In this document: piece after piece, positions 6,767 to 7,436 of the stretch | Layout of the letters: each line of letters starts with the position of its first letter | Numbering within the stretch: position 1 is the first letter of the stretch | NCBI GenBank assembly: GCA_002471865.1 | Contig: DKQU01000001.1 | Coordinates: 1-7,436, forward strand | DNA: 7,436 bases | Origin: Fidelibacterota bacterium UBA7300 | GTDB taxonomy: Bacteria; Fidelibacterota; Marinisomatia; Marinisomatales; UBA2128 | Direction of reading: 5' to 3' | Made by a program: the position numbers and the translations under genes | Notes under the pieces: model-generated | The model's input: the letters and a program-made list of their open reading frames with translations, nothing else | Told to the model about the DNA's origin: nothing | Database searches by the model: none

Positions 6767-6800
6767 AATTGTCAGTTGCTTCTTGAAAGCAACTCCAATT
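6767..6800 (-). repeat. 13-bp interrupted hairpin in the CBS leader
   Basis: AGTTGCTT (6774-6781) pairs with AAGCAACT (6787-6794) around a 5-base loop. AATTG (6767-6771) pairs with CAATT (6796-6800) across a small internal loop, giving 13 bp in total. No uninterrupted U-run follows on either strand. It may end the upstream small-ORF transcript inefficiently or structure the operon leader. Confidence 0.45.
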
Positions 6801-6878
6801 GAATTAAATTTAAATGAATATATTTTCTTGGCATTACAACAGTGAAATAATTCATTTTCCTTTTACAATTAATTAGAA

Positions 6879-7019
6879 TTATGATTTTCTCCTATCATTT
6901 CCTAATCTTCTATCTCGTTTATTTCTCTTTTCTGGATCGCTATAGTCCAAATCATCATACTTCCTTCGGTCTTCTCTGGTCCTTCTTACTTTTCCAGATC
7001 TCTTCTCTACTTTATTCAT
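6879..7019 (-). CDS. small, highly charged basic protein (46 aa), hypothetical
   Basis: An ATG at 7019 opens 46 codons to TAA (6881-6879). It is preceded by GGAAGGA (7027-7033), an SD 7 bases from the start that also decides the start. The product has 19 Lys/Arg and 10 Asp/Glu, no Cys or Trp and almost no hydrophobic residues. The C-terminal half reads YDDLDYSDPEKRNKRDRR, then a second D-R-R (42-44) before the final KS. This DP-[ER]-[KR]-R / xDRR pattern recalls small Arg/Asp-rich bacterial proteins of unknown function; that likeness is from memory. Such a composition suggests a disordered, RNA- or nucleoid-associated or protein-binding peptide (inference). It lies between the MORN gene and the CBS operon leader. 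Purine-rich DNA can give charged ORFs by chance, but the SD and motif argue against that. Confidence 0.6.
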   Translation of the reverse strand: MNKVEKRSGKVRRTREDRRKYDDLDYSDPEKRNKRDRRLGNDRRKS

Positions 7020-7072
7020 ACATATTTCCTTCCATTCGTTCTCAGGTTAAGAAACATTTTTTCATTAGATGG

Positions 7073-7101
7073 AATGTAGTGTCTGAGCCGTTAACTTCCA
7101 A
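7073..7101 (-). promoter_or_regulatory. weak candidate promoter for the 46-aa ORF
   Basis: On the minus strand TTGGAA (7101-7096) and TACATT (7078-7073) are 17 bases apart, each matching the sigma-70 consensus at 4 of 6 positions. It lies about 54 bases before the ATG at 7019. Both hexamers are weak. Confidence 0.2.
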
Positions 7102-7110
7102 TAACTACAC

Positions 7111-7137
7111 GGAGGATAACGTCTTATCATCCTCTCC
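7111..7137 (-). repeat. bulged inverted repeat downstream of the MORN gene
   Basis: GATAA (7115-7119) pairs with TTATC (7124-7128) over a 4-base loop, and GGAG (7111-7114) with CTCC (7134-7137) across a 5-base bulge; GAGGAT/ATCCTC is an alternative pairing. It sits about 30 bases past the MORN tail. With no clear U-run it is at best a weak terminator. Confidence 0.25.
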
Positions 7138-7166
7138 TTATTACTCCCAGTTCAAACACGGTGAGG

Positions 7167-7232
7167 TTAGTTCTTATTTCCGTTTCTGTCCCAGCGAGTC
7201 TCCTCAATCAATTTCCCATCCTTGAAAGTATT
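7167..7232 (-). pseudogene. in-frame continuation of the MORN repeats after a TAA (probable cut-off C-terminus)
   Basis: Directly after the TAA at 7235-7233 the same frame continues for 21 codons, NTFKDGKLIEETRWDRNGNK plus a final N, to a second TAA (7169-7167). TFKDGK repeats the TFKDGK of the upstream MORN unit (residues 47-52 of the visible part), and the underlying 17-base stretch is nearly identical. TRWDRNGN is a typical last half-repeat of YwqK-like proteins. This was therefore once coding, or is read by stop-codon readthrough. Confidence 0.6.
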
Positions 7233-7436
7233 TTACATTTTCTGTCCATTGTCATACCATCTAAAAGACAATCCATCTTCTTTCCCATCCTTGAAAGTTC
7301 CTTCATATTCCTTCTGTCCATTCTCATACCATTCAGTCCATTTACCTTGTTGTAAGGGATGTCCAATTTCATCTACACCCTTGTAAGTTCCCTCACTCCT
7401 TTTCTGTCCATTCTTATACCAAAAAGTCCATTTACC
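7233..7436 (-). CDS. MORN-repeat (YwqK-family antitoxin-like) protein, C-terminal part, 5' end outside window
   Basis: The frame is open from the right edge for 67 codons to TAA (7235-7233). It consists of MORN_2-type units: GKWTFWYKNGQK-RSEGTYKG, an insert VDEIGHPLQQ, then GKWTEWYENGQK-EYEGTFKDGKEDG, then LSFRWYDNGQKM and stop. The repeating [W/R]WY-x-NGQK plus G-T-[YF]-K unit matches proteins annotated as toxin-antitoxin system YwqK family antitoxin, although a true antitoxin role is unproven for most members. No toxin gene is visible next to it. The TAA falls in the middle of a repeat and the repeat pattern continues after it in frame, so the gene may be prematurely terminated. The 5' end and any signal peptide are not in view. 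Confidence 0.82.
   Translation of the reverse strand, partial: GKWTFWYKNGQKRSEGTYKGVDEIGHPLQQGKWTEWYENGQKEYEGTFKDGKEDGLSFRWYDNGQKM

Larger units (their letters stand above)
6702..6878 (-). other. AT-rich leader/intergenic region upstream of the CBS gene
   Basis: No ORF of coding character is seen here. It holds two inverted repeats (6739-6759 and 6767-6800), listed separately. It is the most likely place for an operon promoter, but I could not settle on a -35/-10 pair. The best minus-strand candidate, TTCACT-18-TATATT at about 6817-6846, is poor. Confidence 0.4.

Noticed and set aside
6881..7225. Plus-strand ORF of 114 codons across the right-hand intergenic region
   Set aside because: Its Phe/Ser/Leu/Tyr-rich translation is what the complement of purine-rich minus-strand DNA gives. 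It has no recognisable motif, and it lies antisense to the MORN tail and the 46-aa ORF with its better SD.
7211..7436. Tandem-looking repeats (TCTGTCCATT / CATACCA, CCCATCCTTGAAAG) as a CRISPR-like or regulatory array
   Set aside because: The units translate in one frame as MORN repeats (WYxNGQK, TFKDGK), so they are coding repeats with uneven spacing, not a CRISPR.

Overview
The window reads as a chromosomal piece of a moderately AT-rich, Gram-negative-type bacterium of the FCB superphylum, most probably Marinimicrobia-like (Calditrichota or Ignavibacteria/Balneolota are alternatives). The main evidence is the C-terminal sorting module on two secreted proteins: a near-invariant QNYPNPFNPVT start followed by a FlgD/T9SS-type-A-like beta domain ending in KxVLLK. 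The S9 peptidase, choice-of-anchor B and TPR families present are also common in that group. This placement is inference from protein style, not from a marker gene.

Every convincing gene is on the minus strand, so the window reads biologically from right to left. At the right edge (7167-7436) is the 3' end of a MORN-repeat (YwqK-like) gene with an in-frame TAA that cuts off a still recognisable repeat tail. Next is a 46-codon ORF for a very basic Arg/Asp-rich peptide (6879-7019) with a good Shine-Dalgarno. A 177-base AT-rich leader with two hairpins (6702-6878) then precedes a probable four-gene operon: a two-CBS-domain protein (6267-6701), an exported TPR protein (4641-6209), a secreted penicillin-acylase-family Ntn hydrolase (2467-4578) and a secreted LVIVD/choice-of-anchor B beta-propeller protein (1065-2459). 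Gaps within the operon are 57, 62 and 7 bases. A strong intrinsic terminator (1015-1040) closes it. Beyond that, after a leader with a perfect TATAAT and a long inverted repeat, a membrane-anchored S9 prolyl-oligopeptidase-like gene starts at 821 and runs off the left edge.

Three of the four operon products carry signal peptides and two carry the same sorting domain. The operon therefore looks like an envelope or surface module: an amide hydrolase with a propeller partner, an exported TPR scaffold, and a cytoplasmic nucleotide-sensing CBS protein. The substrate cannot be read from the sequence.

The points most worth a second look are: (1) the acylase keeps its catalytic landmarks but lacks roughly 150 residues of the usual beta-chain; (2) the TPR and acylase genes share a near-identical 48-base module covering RBS spacer, start codon and signal peptide although the mature proteins are unrelated; (3) the MORN gene's in-frame stop; (4) the unlisted 46-aa basic ORF; (5) a terminator-like hairpin directly in front of the acylase RBS.
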